A stretch of 64,000 nt of DNA. It comes from Parasponia andersonii (taxonomy: Eukaryota; Streptophyta; Magnoliopsida; Rosales; Cannabaceae). The notes beneath the pieces are model-generated. The model was not told where the DNA came from. It searched no databases and saw only the letters and a program-made list of their open reading frames with translations. Numbering within the stretch: position 1 is the stretch's first letter; every line of letters starts with the position of its first letter. Shown here piece after piece: positions 32,958-45,229 of the stretch. The DNA lies in the NCBI GenBank assembly GCA_002914805.1, contig JXTB01000101.1:570640-634639 (forward strand), in the 5' to 3' direction. Position numbers and translations under genes: made by a program.

Positions 32958-35918
32958 ATGAAATCTCAGCAAAGTCCTTTCAGAGCAGTTGGGCAACGCT
33001 CTATCGTTTCTTCGTTCCTCACCCCGTCTTCCAATCCGTAAGACTAACAAAAAATTTTCATACCTTGGCCCTTTTGTTTTTTTTTGTTTTTTTTTTTAAA
33101 TTTTATTTAAATTTTTAAAAATTAAATTTTTATTATTATTACTGTTTTTCTTGGGGCGTGGAAAAAATTTCAGTGTTCGGAAAGAAGATTCCCAGAAGAA
33201 CAAAGCTTCAGAGAAAGGCTCGCGCGTTTCGCTCTCGGACTTCCTCCATCGGAAGGTTCACGAAGATTCTCGACTACCCACCACCGTCAAGGTACTTTCC
33301 ATTTCACATTTTTCTTTTGTTTTGGGAAAATTTTGGATTTATTGGGTTTTGAACTTCTTAATTTGTTTTTTGTGGACTAATGAGTATGTTCTTTTTACTT
33401 TTTTTTTTTTAATTAATAAAAAATAAATATGGGGTTGAATTTGCTTGTTTTTCAATTTTGTAATGTGGGAATTGATTGGTATAATTTTTGAACAGGGAAA
33501 AGCTAAGCCTTTTTTGTCTTTGTTGGGACCTAAAGATTTAAGTGGTTGTACTGATAAGAAACTTGGTGCCAAGAAAGGTGAAGAAGTCAATTCTGTGGTT
33601 GAGAAAGTGGTTCTTGAACAGTTCAAGCATATAGACACTGTAAAACAAGATTGTTTAGGTTCAAGCAGTAATGGAGAAGCAGAAAGCTGTAACATTACCC
33701 ATGTGCAAGAGTCAAGAAAGAGGAAGAGCTTTGAAGGTTTGTAAACCTGTTCTGATCATTCAATTTTACCGCCTTTTTCTTTTTGATTATCTATTACTGT
33801 TTTTGAAGCAATTGTATTAGCTTTTGTTGTGTTTTATTGTTGATTTCTCTTTTTTAATTACAGATTTGTGACACAAAATTTGGTGAATCTCATATAATTA
33901 GTTATAGCTCATTTTTTTTGCCTTCCCATTTATGTCCCAACTCTTTCCCTTAATGATCTTTTCGTTACAAATTAGCAAATATCCCCGAAAGGTAGATCTG
34001 AAGACCTGAAACCAACTAAACCCTTAAGTGATTGATGCAAATTTTGAAAAGAAGATGTTAGCAAGTCTTAAAGTAACATTGTTACCAAGGAAAACTCAAT
34101 AATCATATTCTACCATATTTTGTTTTGATTTAGTAGTCTGAGCATTAATTCCTTTTTTATCAACTTACAGTTTTGTGGGGAATTTGATTGTTTTGTTTCA
34201 ATTTAGCTTGTGAGAAAGCATTGGTGCTAGCAATATTGAGCTCCGAAATCTGTTATTAACAAACTAATCCACTTGAGCTTATGTCATAAATAACCTTTAT
34301 TGTATTATCATTATTATATTTTTCTTATACGCTGTATAAAAGAGTTTGAATATTGGGTTTTGGATGTGATCTAAGAAATGGTTGTTTCTGTAAGCAGTAA
34401 GCCTGCAAAAATTGGGGCTTGTAGAGAGAAACTTGTTGATTAGTCTAATTAGCTATTTGTGTTAGTAAGTGCTGACTAATTCAAGACTGCAGCTTGATTG
34501 GTTAACCTTGTAAGTAACTTAACTGTCAGTTTCATCTTATTGGTTCAAGTTGGCTATTAAAAGGAATGCTTTAACCGTTTGTATGGGTACCACAAACTAA
34601 GAGAATTACTCTGTATGAAAGATTGAGAGATTGACATGTTAAGGGAACTTTTCAAGGGTTTGTAACTAGTTTTCTGGGGTATTTGTTTACTGAGAATTCA
34701 TAAGAAAGTGTAACAAGCTAAGAGTGAGGATTAGTTGAATCTTTGTAGAGTGATTGAGTGTGTATTCAGGCATTTTCACATAGTTAACTGGACTAGGGAG
34801 TTAATCCCTGCTTTGGGTGTAGGGGGTTGTCTTTGACAATCCAAACCAAATTAAAACTGTTTTCTCTTTAATTCTCGTGTTTATCTTTATTCTTCCTGGT
34901 TTATGGGATTGAAGATTGAGAGGGTAATTGCTCACATCTACTGGGAGGAATGAGTGTATCTTTGTTACTGATCAGTGGATTAAGCAAGGGGGACAACCCC
35001 TGCCTTAGATGTAGGGTTCTGTTTATGAACCTGAACAAGTAAAACTGGTGTGCTACTGTCTTGATACTTTTCTTGCTGAGTTACTGATCTCTTGCATTGA
35101 CATTGGTCTGAAACCAACAAGAAAACACATTACTCAAAAGCATTTGGTAGTTTCTAATTTTCTATCACGTCTGCTGGTTCTCTGATGGAACATTTAGCCT
35201 TAGTACGAACAACATTGACTAAAACCAAATATTATCATCTGTGAGCAACACTAGGTTGCCAGCATCAGACACGTATGATTGGTTCATCCCCACGTAAGTC
35301 CTTCCAGAGGATCCACCACAATACATGGCAGTAGTGATCTGTCAGACTAACATATCTCTTATATTTTTCTACATACTATTTTCATTTTTACTTTTACTTC
35401 AATCTTGTGTTACTCTAACTGACTAGCATATCTCTTATCATCATTCTCCATACTATTTTCATTTTTACTTTTACCTCAATCTTGTGTTACTCCAACCTTT
35501 ATCTTTTTTTTTCTAAATCTGAATTCGTAGTTGGGAATGAGAAGCACATTTCTCGAAGGCATGTGGTAATTTTCGGCAAAAATCGAAAATCCAAGCAGCC
35601 AAGAAGGGATAATAAGTTTATTAGCAAAGAGAGTCAAGTTCCTACATATAATCACTGTTAGTATTCTCCGCCTCATGATATTTAGGAGGAAAATCCTTAT
35701 AGATGTCAATAAACTTTTATCTAAAATCCCTTACGTGTGCTTTCTCATTATGGTGAATAAGACTATTTTGGTTCCTGACTTTTGGGTTAGCAGATGCAAA
35801 TGGTGGAGGCTGGTGGGACTCCAACATGGAGGGTGTTGACAATGAAGAGGTTGGCTTTAGTGAGGTATGGGAGGGAGTGGGTTCCACCACTTTTGGAGAA
35901 ACTATAGACTGGCATTGA
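32958..35918 (+). CDS. Small plant protein of unknown function
   Basis: Four exons join in frame with GT-AG borders: 32958-33037, 33174-33291, 33496-33736 and 35794-35918, giving 187 aa. The start MKSQQSPFRAVGQRSIVSSF is the first ATG after a short leader, and the stop is at 35916-35918. The protein is basic at the N-terminus. It has a Ser-rich segment, then SRVSLSDFLHRKVH (about residues 42-55) and GKAKPFLSLLG (about 67-77). A bipartite-like KRKSF cluster (RKRKSF, about residue 142) hints at nuclear location. The C-terminus is acidic and Trp/Gly-rich, ending in ETIDWH. No known catalytic domain or membrane segment is seen. Splice borders, phase agreement and the coherent composition argue it is real. 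A third intron of about 2 kb carries only low-complexity repeats. Confidence 0.78.
35351..35500. repeat. 76-base tandem duplication in an intron
   Basis: A unit starting CATATCTCTTAT at 35351 recurs from 35427. Both copies contain ACTATTTTCATTTTTACTTT and AATCTTGTGTTACTC. They lie inside intron 3 of the unknown gene and differ at several bases. Confidence 0.7.
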
Positions 35919-36428
35919 CCTTTATCTCCTTTCCCCTGATTGAACCTTTTAGTAATAGACCATTAGACTTATCATCCATCATGATGGTGCTTTCCATTAC
36001 AGTCTTGGCCTCATGGTCTGTATTTATAAGTAGCTAAGTTTTGGGTTCATTGGATGGAATCAATTGTAATTTGTAAAAGGGAAAATGATGTAAATTAAGA
36101 AACAAATTATGCATTTTCTTTTCTAAACGGTATTAGGATTTATGTTTTTTATGACTTAAGGGTGTTAAAGTGATGAAAACGAGAGAGAGAGAGAGATGAT
36201 GGTTCATGGCCGAACTAAAATGATTTCGTTTAAATCAGAACAGAGAAAAAGAACAAATAATGGGCTACGACTCACTTCACTACTGGAAGGGACTACGGAT
36301 TTTTAGAAGTTAAGGAACACTTGCGTTATATTGTGAGCATGGAGAATTAGAGATTCATTATTTCAGAAAGGCTATTGCATGCAACCTTCCATTGTCGAGA
36401 CTCAAAACCGTTAAAGGAAAAATAGAGT
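35919..36428. other. 3' flank of the unknown gene
   Basis: Probably holds the 3' UTR of the upstream gene. A GA dinucleotide tract lies at 36182-36196. Nothing else supported. Confidence 0.5.
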
Positions 36429-36515
36429 TGGGGTGAGAGAGGCTCGAACTCTCGACCTCAGGATCACTCACTGTAGCTATGAGACCTACGCGCTAGCCAA
36501 CTGCGCCACCACCCC
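36429..36515 (-). tRNA. trnM-CAT: Elongator tRNA-Met (CAT), intron-containing
   Basis: On the minus strand the sequence begins GGGGTGGTGGCGCAGTTGG and ends CCTCTCTCACCCCA. Acceptor arms pair over seven bases (GGGGTGG with TCACCCC, one G-U), and the D arm is GCGC/GCGC. The T arm contains GTTCGAGCC, and box A and box B motifs are normal. The anticodon CAT is at 36479-36481 and is followed by a short intron (about 11-13 bases) just after position 37, as in plant nuclear elongator tRNA-Met genes. The CCA end is not encoded. A T run suitable for Pol III stop is not immediately adjacent. Confidence 0.93.
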
Positions 36516-37793
36516 GGTGTGGTCATGCATACCAGTAGAATAGTCTTATCCACTTTTATTACTCTTTTTTTTTTTCCTTTCTTTTTTGGTGGAATGTACA
36601 AAATTCTTCCTCCAGTTTCGGTAAATAGATAATTCACCTGTAGGTTTTGAAACTAACAAATCTTCCCCTTAGATTTCAGTTAATAAACAAATCAACCCTT
36701 CAGTCAAAATCAACAGAAGAAAAGGGAAGAATACACCCTTTCGTCAACAACTATATCAAACAAAAATTCGAATGAAAAAAATGATAAAAAACCTTAAATT
36801 ATCTCACCTTTTTTTTTTTTGAATTTTTGTCTTCTAATTTTTATTGAAAATTTGAGACTTAAAGGGTACTTTGTCTCTTCTTGTTTTAATTTTATTAAAT
36901 ATTGATACAAGTGGATCTGTTCATAAACTGAATTTCAGGAGGAGGATTTTGTTATTTTCCTTTTTCTATTCCCAACAACAACATGTACTCTTGTCTTATA
37001 AAATACAAGTCAAAACTATTTTTAGCTAATCCCTGTACAATAACTCCAAATATAACTTTTGGTGTCCTACTTTCAAAATATCCTAGATTTGGTCCGTGAT
37101 TTACGTCTTTGTTTGAGTTTTGTTCTTAAATTAACTTTTAAATGTACGCTTTGCTGCATTCAGCGCTCTTATTTTATTTTTTTTGCCGTGGTCTCAATTT
37201 GAACATAGTTATAATAGACCATGATAATAGTGTAATTACAAACTGAGATAAACACGTAGTTCAATCACTACTTTCAACATTACCATGGCTTGAAAAAAAG
37301 GAAAAAGAAAAAGGAGGCTGAGTTTGTTCTCGTCAATCCGCTGTTTCGCCTACTGGAACTCAAAATAAAGGAAATCAGCCTCAGTACTCTTGCCTACATT
37401 GCCTTGCCATGCTTCAAATTACTTATTTCCCTCCAAAATGACCATAAAACTATCAAGGCTCTCAAAGTTAGACATTTTAAAGTCTGGCAAACACAATGAA
37501 GCAATCTATATGACAAACACATATATCACTCTACCAAGGACTTAGCCTCCCAAAATTATTCCTTCAGTTTAGTTAAATTAGATAATTCACCATTATAGTT
37601 AGATTTAAATAAATAAGCTGGAGCCCCACTCGTCCTTCACTGAATTTGTGCTATTGGCTAGAGAGAAATGCAATCTTGGCTTGGACTGAAAGCTCATGTA
37701 CATCATTTATACGAGGCATCTCCGAAAATCTGCACATAATTATAATAATAGTCTCAGAATAACAAGTCATAATTAACTGATCATCATTGCCTT

Positions 37794-37826
<33 letters not shown>

Positions 37827-38740
37827 TGTACAAGGGAGAACCTGGAGGTAACAGGTTTGTAGTTGGGTAATCTGAGGATCATTTGACTGAACGGATCCAA
37901 GTCGGCAGGGTCGTCATATTTATCTCAAGACATTGATAGTTCTCCCGGTCCGAGCATATACCATGTTTTGCCACTCAATTTATCTAATGCAAAACTCTGA
38001 TACATAAACTAAAATAAATAAATAAATAAATAAAAGAAAAAAAGATCATGTACATGGAATTGAACAACGACGGTAACCACAAAAATTAAAAAAATGAAAA
38101 AGAAACAGAAAAAAAAGGAGAATGAACACTTTTATGTAAGAAGATTGTGACAGAAATATTATTTCTATGCCATATTCTCAAAGTTTCTAACTGATCATTT
38201 CTCCATATACAGAATACTATTATTTAATTTTTTTTTCTATTTGTACTGTTATTAGCAAAATAAAAAATAAAAAATAAAAAATTACAGTGCATATCAAGTT
38301 ATGGCTGAGAAAACGTTTTAAAAATTGCGTGACATGGACATGTAAAGACAAGTAAATAAATAAGAAACTAAGGGAAGTAGACCATTTAGAAAATGATTCT
38401 TAGTAACTGACCTACATTTAAAAATCATTTGATCTAATTTCCAAAAAGTAGATCATTATTAAAAGTCAATTTCTAAATGGTGTATTTTGCTAAGAGTAAT
38501 GATAACTCAAAAGTTACACCCAAACAGATGTGACCTTATTTTAGCTACACTTGCAAATCACTCCTAAATGGATCGTCATAGATGACTTTGTGGAAATAAT
38601 AAAACGACAGCAACTTCCAAAGGAAATAACGAAAACGACAATAGTATTCATGCTCTATGTATGTATAGTCGATCTTCTTGGCGTCCCCCGCAAACGACAA
38701 TAACTGATATCTCTTTTGAAGGGATCTCATAGAAAACTAC
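36516..38740. other. Intergenic DNA
   Basis: No supported gene. It contains an AAT/ATT palindromic trinucleotide array at 37795-37828 and an AAAT-type repeat near 38008-38034. The exons expected downstream (leftward) of the F-box exon at 38741-39013 are not present here. Confidence 0.55.
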
Positions 38741-39013
38741 CTTATTGTTACCTCCATCGATGAGGATCCCAGAGCCACAGAGCTGAAAGTAGAGGTCTTT
38801 CTTGGAGGCGAACGCCGATCCAGATAGTATTTCCTCCAAACAAGACGGCAGAAACTGGTTCCAAACGACGTCGGATTGTGCGGCACGGCGAAACTTGGTT
38901 GAGACCGTGGCGCATCTGCACACGTCACCAGGCGAAGTCAACGAGAGAATGTGGGATATACAGTCCTCCGGCAAGTCCAAGATGTTGACTTCCGAGCTCA
39001 TCTCTCCTTCCAT
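38741..39013 (-). pseudogene. Orphan first exon of an F-box/PP2-B gene
   Basis: The exon codes for 91 residues starting MEGEMSSEVNILDLPEDC. It holds an F-box (LPEDCISHILSLTSPGDVCRCA, shown in parts) and the linker VVWNQFLPSCLEEIL, then KKDLYFQLCGSGILIDGG. It ends at a good donor (AATAAG|GTAGTT at 38741/38740) in the same phase as the intact paralogue at 59809. The second and third exons coding the PP2 lectin-like domain were not found leftward for at least 2 kb, where only low-complexity DNA lies. It is therefore a truncated copy, unless the intron is very long. A CT tract (39014-39034) sits directly before the ATG. The first exon itself has no stop. Confidence 0.75.
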
Positions 39014-39034
39014 CTCTCTCTCTCTCTCTCTCTG

Positions 39035-40266
39035 TCCTTGATCTTTTGCGATTCTTATTTAGTGTTTGGCCATATTTGACATGTGATTACAAATATATAA
39101 ATATGTATATATACATATATTTATATATAATACGTGGTTTTTCTAATAGATTAATTAATTATGATTGCCGATCGAGATTGTTATTACTTGGTTGCCAAGG
39201 AGAATACTTGGTGTCCAAGATGTTGTTCTATGTTTTAGAAAAGTACTAATTGTTATTACGTTAATCATTGTTTTTCAAATAAAGATAAAAAAAATAAGGA
39301 CAGGTCAATATTTAATATGTATTCCTTTTTTCCCGTCCTTATAAATGACCTTAGTCGTACTAAGGAGAAAATTTTCATTTTCGTTTTTTAATTTTAAATT
39401 GCGTTATTTTAGTTCTTAAATTATTAAAAAAAATTTATTTTAATTATGTTGGTTATATATTTAATTTTATTCTTAATACGAGGCATTTTGCTATTTTATA
39501 TATCATACTTATTTCATATCTAGAAGTGTAGTCTAGCACTAGAAAAAGATTAGAACATAGATTAAAGTAGTTTAAAAATAGTTGGTTTAATAAAATTAAA
39601 TTAGTTACACATTGGATAATAATATAATCTAGAATTATAAAAAATGCGATATTTTGTTGAAATCACGAATATAGAATAAGAAATATAATATTGTAATTCG
39701 TATACTCATTTTGATAAAAATTAAACAAAATATATAGCAAAAATACTAAATAATTTTTTTTAATAATTTAATAACCAATATAGCGCAAATTAAAATTTAG
39801 AGATTAAAGTGAAATTTTCTCTTTAGTTTATAGACTAATAGTATGGTGTCAAACCAGAGGCAGGCAGTGTGAGCCCATATTTAGAGTAAAATTCAAATAA
39901 TTTGTGTTATATTTAGCATATCGTGCTAAATATAGCATTAGCACATTTTTTTTTAGGTGGGTATGGTCTCAAGTTTATCAAATCACGAGGATGTAATAAT
40001 ATTGACCAAGCATAGATAAGGTCCAAGAAACCAATGAAATTACTTTCCCATGATGCGTTTATATTTCGAATATTATTCCAACACCATGTATATTGACAAC
40101 TTCGCCACTAGTGTTCTTGACAAGGAAAATTAATAGTAATATAGCAAATAAAAAGGTAGAGTTTCTAACTACGTGACCGAAACTAAAGACTTTGATAATA
40201 TATGTGCTCTGAAAAAAAAACCACACGCACACAACCATAAAAGAGTGGGAAAGTAGTCAGAAAATA
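39035..40266. other. AT-rich intergenic DNA
   Basis: No supported gene or RNA. Confidence 0.6.
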
Positions 40267-40430
40267 GAGATTATCCAGTTACCACAGTATTGTATCTCTC
40301 ACATAATTTCTCTTACGTCCCAAGAGATGCATGTGGGTTCTTTCCTCTGTTCAGATCCATTGTGGATTCTGATGTTGTGTCCGAATTGTTTCTTCTTTTT
40401 TTACTACAGAAATGTCATCTCCCAAATTGA
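40267..40430 (+). pseudogene. Relic of an F-box/PP2-B first exon
   Basis: The sequence aligns base by base with the start of the intact gene at 59812-59985. Landmarks in order are ATTATCCAGTTACC, CCAAGAGATGCATG, TCCTCTGTTCAGATC, GATTCTGATGTTGTG, and ACTACAGAAATGTCATCTCCC. Small gaps and a T run replace parts, so no open frame remains. A 14-base repeat (GATTATCCAGTTAC) occurs at its start and again just after its end (about 40428). No trace of exons 2-3 follows. Confidence 0.78.
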
Positions 40431-43096
40431 TTATCCAGTTACTAGTTGAGTATAGTTTGTTGATCAACAATGGAATTATTAACATGCTCCACACATTAAA
40501 GTTTTATTGTTGCCAAACTATCTATGCTCAAAATATATTAGTAGCTATCACAGTATAAATTAAGATATAGATTAAGGCGTCGATCTCACTGAGAAATAAA
40601 TCAATAATAAAAAAGTAACGAAAAATAAAAAGAAAAATTAATTGAGCAATAAACTAAAATAATAAAAAAATAATAAATGAATATACCAATATGAGAAATA
40701 TAAGGCTTCAAGATTTACTTAATTATTCGTTTAAGTGCTACCAGTTTTGATTCCTATTTATCACATAATTATATGTTTCACATCCTAAACACATAACTGG
40801 AAAATATAACATTTAAGAACAAATATTAATATAAAATATTCAATATGAGAAATTCTTGTAATTAACACAAAAAATAATCTATCTTATTAGTTATATAAGA
40901 TCAAAAATATATCACAAAAATAATACTACAGTAAAAGATCAACTAATAAAACAAATACAATTATAATCTAGTTTAAATCACTAAATAGGAAAACATGATT
41001 AAATTTATATGAGAAGCTAGAAAATAATATATTGAAAATAAAAATATTAAAGAATTTAACAAACTAAATTTAACTCAAGAATCAAAACTGAAAAACAGAA
41101 ACAAATAATCTCTTTTAACCTCTCTAAAAATTTAACTTGACATTAAATTCATCTCACACCCACTGTTTAGAAAAAGTGAAATTTTCTCGTTTAAAATTAG
41201 TGTAGTTTTTTTTTTTCCCCCCTCTTCGCATTGTGGCTATTTATAACTGAGGTGTCGTGCAAGTTCTCACGTTTCTGAAGAAGTAATCTGATTGGGCGGA
41301 AGACGTGTCAAATTCTTGCGATTTCCTTTCTCCTATTCGTGAGCAAGGAGAAACAATCCCGTGCACCATATATCGATGAGCCCGGCACTTAAGTGGCTCG
41401 TCATTCGATGAAAGAATAGTCAACGTCCTAGAGCTGAGGTGGTGCATCGTTAATAGGTGAAAAATCGGTTCCATTAGAGTCACGAAGCACCAAATCCGGC
41501 GCGGCTGGAAAATTCGTGCAACCGGTGACGCATGCGGGCCCCGTCTATTCCCTGGATCCACTCGCTAGCTCCACCGCGTGTCACCCTCTGGGTGGATTTT
41601 GATAACGATCTGACGGCTGGAACAACGCACACTCACGTGGGAGTAATTGGCTTTTCTTTTTCCTTTATCCTAAATCAAATAAAATTAAACTAAATTATAT
41701 TAAAATAAAATAAACAAATCATAATCTAAATAAAATAAAAAGTTAGTCTGAATTTAATTAAATTAAACTAAATTATCTAAATTAAATTGAATTAACTAAA
41801 TTAAATAAAATAACTAAATCTAATAAAATTACACAAAAACACACAAAATATATAAGAAATAGAACATAAATAACTCTATTTTCACATAATTATCACCAAC
41901 TGATAATTATTATTAAGTAATATGTTAGTACTTGTATTATATTACTTTATCTTAATTATCACCATAAATACATTGTCACCTAGATCATGTATGCTAGTGT
42001 TACCAAGCAATATTTACCCTTATAGTTGTTCCCTCCATGAGTAATTTGTAGAATTGAGTCTATAACTATTTCCTATTTATTATCCGAACGATCAGTGTGT
42101 TATATCCCAATTTTTCAGCAGGGCCGAGATGTCGATAAGGGTGTTTGGCATATCATTGCATGTTAATGGAGCAATAATATATATGTAGATTTATCTCATT
42201 AATAAATTAATCATGACATTGAGTGCCAAGGTGCTTACTTGTTCCCCAAGGTGTCTATTTTAAATTTTTATGTCTTAGTGTAATAATCTTTGTTATTCTT
42301 AATTGCATTGCACATGCAAAAGTTTGACTTGGTATTCATCCAAGTCAATGGCTTCGCCATATTCGTCCTTAAAGGGATGTTTATATCAATTAACATAACT
42401 TTACTTATTTTTTTTTAAACTAAAACATAACTTTACTTATAGTTACTTTCAAATAAATTTTTTTACAATTACCAAGTATTGAAATTTACGCAATCCTTAA
42501 GATGGAAACAGCTATCTACTTTTCTTTGTTCCACAAAAGAAAATCAAATTCATTAATTAAGATAATTCCTTTCACATTTAACTGGACCACAAAAATGGTT
42601 TATCCATCCACTCCCCAGCATAACAATTGGGAATATAGTCTCTATCTACATTAAGAAACCAACTAAACCATCCCATCTTTTTATTTTTTGGGGTTAAAAT
42701 CAGTGGCGTTAGTGCAAGCCGGCAACGGAAACACTCAATTACCATTAATATGATGATAAGAAATAAATAAGGCAGCCGATCTGTCATATGTTCATTGTTT
42801 TGAGCTGATTATAGGTCAACAGTTTACTTCCCCAATAAATTTCTCAAATTAGCTTTCTTAACAAGGAGAAAAATAAAATGATAGCAATAAACAAATAAAT
42901 AAATAAATACACGCGTTGATCTGTTGATCATTATAAACCTCCATTATAGAGGAACTTGATCCACTATTTCCTTTAGAGTCTTTTACTCTGAACTAAACTC
43001 AAGAACTTGATATTCCAAGGAGGAAAAGAAACAAAAAGAGGGAGAAGTGACATTATCAGGAAAAAAAAAAAAAATACAGAAAGAAGAAAATAAAGG
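40431..43096. other. Intergenic DNA with one GC-richer island
   Basis: The stretch is AT-rich with simple AATTAAACTAAATTA-type repeats at 41670-41830. A GC-richer island at 41220-41660 has a TTATAAATAG element on the minus strand (about 41237-41247) and an overlapping minus-strand open stretch of 106 codons (41241-41561) without a recognisable domain. It may be a retroelement promoter fragment. Nothing else supported. Confidence 0.45.
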
Positions 43097-43292
43097 AGAT
43101 TACCCAATTGCCAGAAGAGTGCATCGCTCTTATAATGTCTCTGACTTCCCCAAGAGACGCATGCAGGTCTTCGGTGGTGTCTCCTCTGTTCAGATCTGTT
43201 GCCGATTCCGTTGCCGTTTGGGAAAAGTTTCTTCCTCCTGACTACAGAAAAGTCATCTCCAAATCTGTCGTTTTTTCTGAAACGACGTGTCT

Positions 43293-43683
43293 TGTTGTGA
43301 GGATTTGTGTATTTTAGATATTCGTTGAATTAATAAAATGATATTTTCTTATTTGAATACGGGCATAATTTGTATATTTTTAAATATAAAATAAAATTCT
43401 TAGTTTATTTACGTGACTACAAATTTAATATATAAGTGTTATATATATGAGGATTAAATTTATAGATAATAAACTAAATATAGTCCATAATAATTAATTA
43501 AAATTTATGATTTTTAATTAAACATTATTAGTACGGTCTATTAATATTGAGAATGTAATAGTTTTATCCGAACTATTGATGTGTTGATATCACAATAGAG
43601 GTACTTTATATAATTCGAATATATAGGACTGGATTAGACACAATTTGAATATCACATAAATTCCATTAACTGTTGAGAATTCA
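43293..43683 (+). mobile_element. LTR-like fossil repeat, copy 1
   Basis: This is about 370 bases that match the reverse complement of 47470-47809. Landmarks are AATTAATAAAATGATATT, GTGTTATATATATGAGG, TAGTACGGTC and GAGGTACTTTATATAAT. The better-preserved copy starts TGTTAGGGTTTATGCCC, as an LTR would. It is inserted in exon 1 of the F-box/PP2 pseudogene. Its right part runs into the assembly gap, so the full extent is unknown. A fossil. Confidence 0.55.
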
Positions 43684-44397
43684 NNNNNNNNNNNNNNNNN
43701 NNNNNNNNNNNNNNNNNNNNNNNNNNNNNNNNNNNNNNNNNNNNNNNNNNNNNNNNNNNNNNNNNNNNNNNNNNNNNNNNNNNNNNNNNNNNNNNNNNNN
43801 NNNNNNNNNNNNNNNNNNNNNNNNNNNNNNNNNNNNNNNNNNNNNNNNNNNNNNNNNNNNNNNNNNNNNNNNNNNNNNNNNNNNNNNNNNNNNNNNNNNN
43901 NNNNNNNNNNNNNNNNNNNNNNNNNNNNNNNNNNNNNNNNNNNNNNNNNNNNNNNNNNNNNNNNNNNNNNNNNNNNNNNNNNNNNNNNNNNNNNNNNNNN
44001 NNNNNNNNNNNNNNNNNNNNNNNNNNNNNNNNNNNNNNNNNNNNNNNNNNNNNNNNNNNNNNNNNNNNNNNNNNNNNNNNNNNNNNNNNNNNNNNNNNNN
44101 NNNNNNNNNNNNNNNNNNNNNNNNNNNNNNNNNNNNNNNNNNNNNNNNNNNNNNNNNNNNNNNNNNNNNNNNNNNNNNNNNNNNNNNNNNNNNNNNNNNN
44201 NNNNNNNNNNNNNNNNNNNNNNNNNNNNNNNNNNNNNNNNNNNNNNNNNNNNNNNNNNNNNNNNNNNNNNNNNNNNNNNNNNNNNNNNNNNNNNNNNNNN
44301 NNNNNNNNNNNNNNNNNNNNNNNNNNNNNNNNNNNNNNNNNNNNNNNNNNNNNNNNNNNNNNNNNNNNNNNNNNNNNNNNNNNNNNNNNNNNNNNNN
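43684..44397. other. Assembly gap
   Basis: A run of 714 N, bordered on the right by a TA microsatellite (44398-44416). Confidence 1.
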
Positions 44398-45229
44398 TAT
44401 ATATATATATATATATTGTAACGAAACCGTAACAGAATATACTACGTATTATTTTCTACAAACCCTCTATAATCTAGATAAAAAAATAAAAGAGTCTTCA
44501 TATTATCTGTAGAACAAACTCTTGCATTATCATATGTTGAGAAAATTGCAAGAAGTGTGAGTTTAAGAAATTGTATGCAACACCCACACATTCGTCCAGT
44601 TATACTTGATGCTTGGATTGAAAGATCGTGGTTTAGAAAACAATAAAACTAGGATCCATTGATAGGCTATAAGAAGTATTAGATCTATTCTCTTTGTTTA
44701 TTCCTATTTGCTATGAATTAATACTATTCACTCATATAGTCAATTGTTTCGAGAAAATTTTTGAATATTCCTAGACCAATTTTCCATTGCAAAAATCATT
44801 TTTAAATCTAAAAGTTACATGACCACGGAGAGTCTCTATTTTCATCTTTGTGTCAATCCCATCATCATCGGCAATGGTAACATGGTAATTAACTAGCATT
44901 AGTCATTACCTATTGAACTTTTCGTATAGCTGATAAAAGGGTTCTTTTGTTTTGTTTTTTGTCTTTATTTTTTCCAATATTATATTATTGTATGTGAATG
45001 TTGAAATTTAATCAAGTTAGAGCGGTGTTCATGACTGATTCAAGGTCATATAAATCTGAGATTGGACTATGGTCTTCTATGTTGCATAATTGTAATGAGA
45101 TTTCTCAAACAACATTTCATGGTTGACTTTTTTCTATATAGAATGAAAGATGAATAGATTCATAGGATTAATCCTCACTAATTAAACTGGCCAAATCAGT
45201 TACTTTCTGCCTTAGGAAAACAAGAATTA

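Noticed and set aside
41241-41561. 106-codon minus-strand frame in a GC-richer island
   Set aside because: No domain, no splice support; more likely a retroelement promoter fragment.
43673-44512. Open frame of 279 codons across the second N run
   Set aside because: Same reason: gap sequence with a TA microsatellite at its end.
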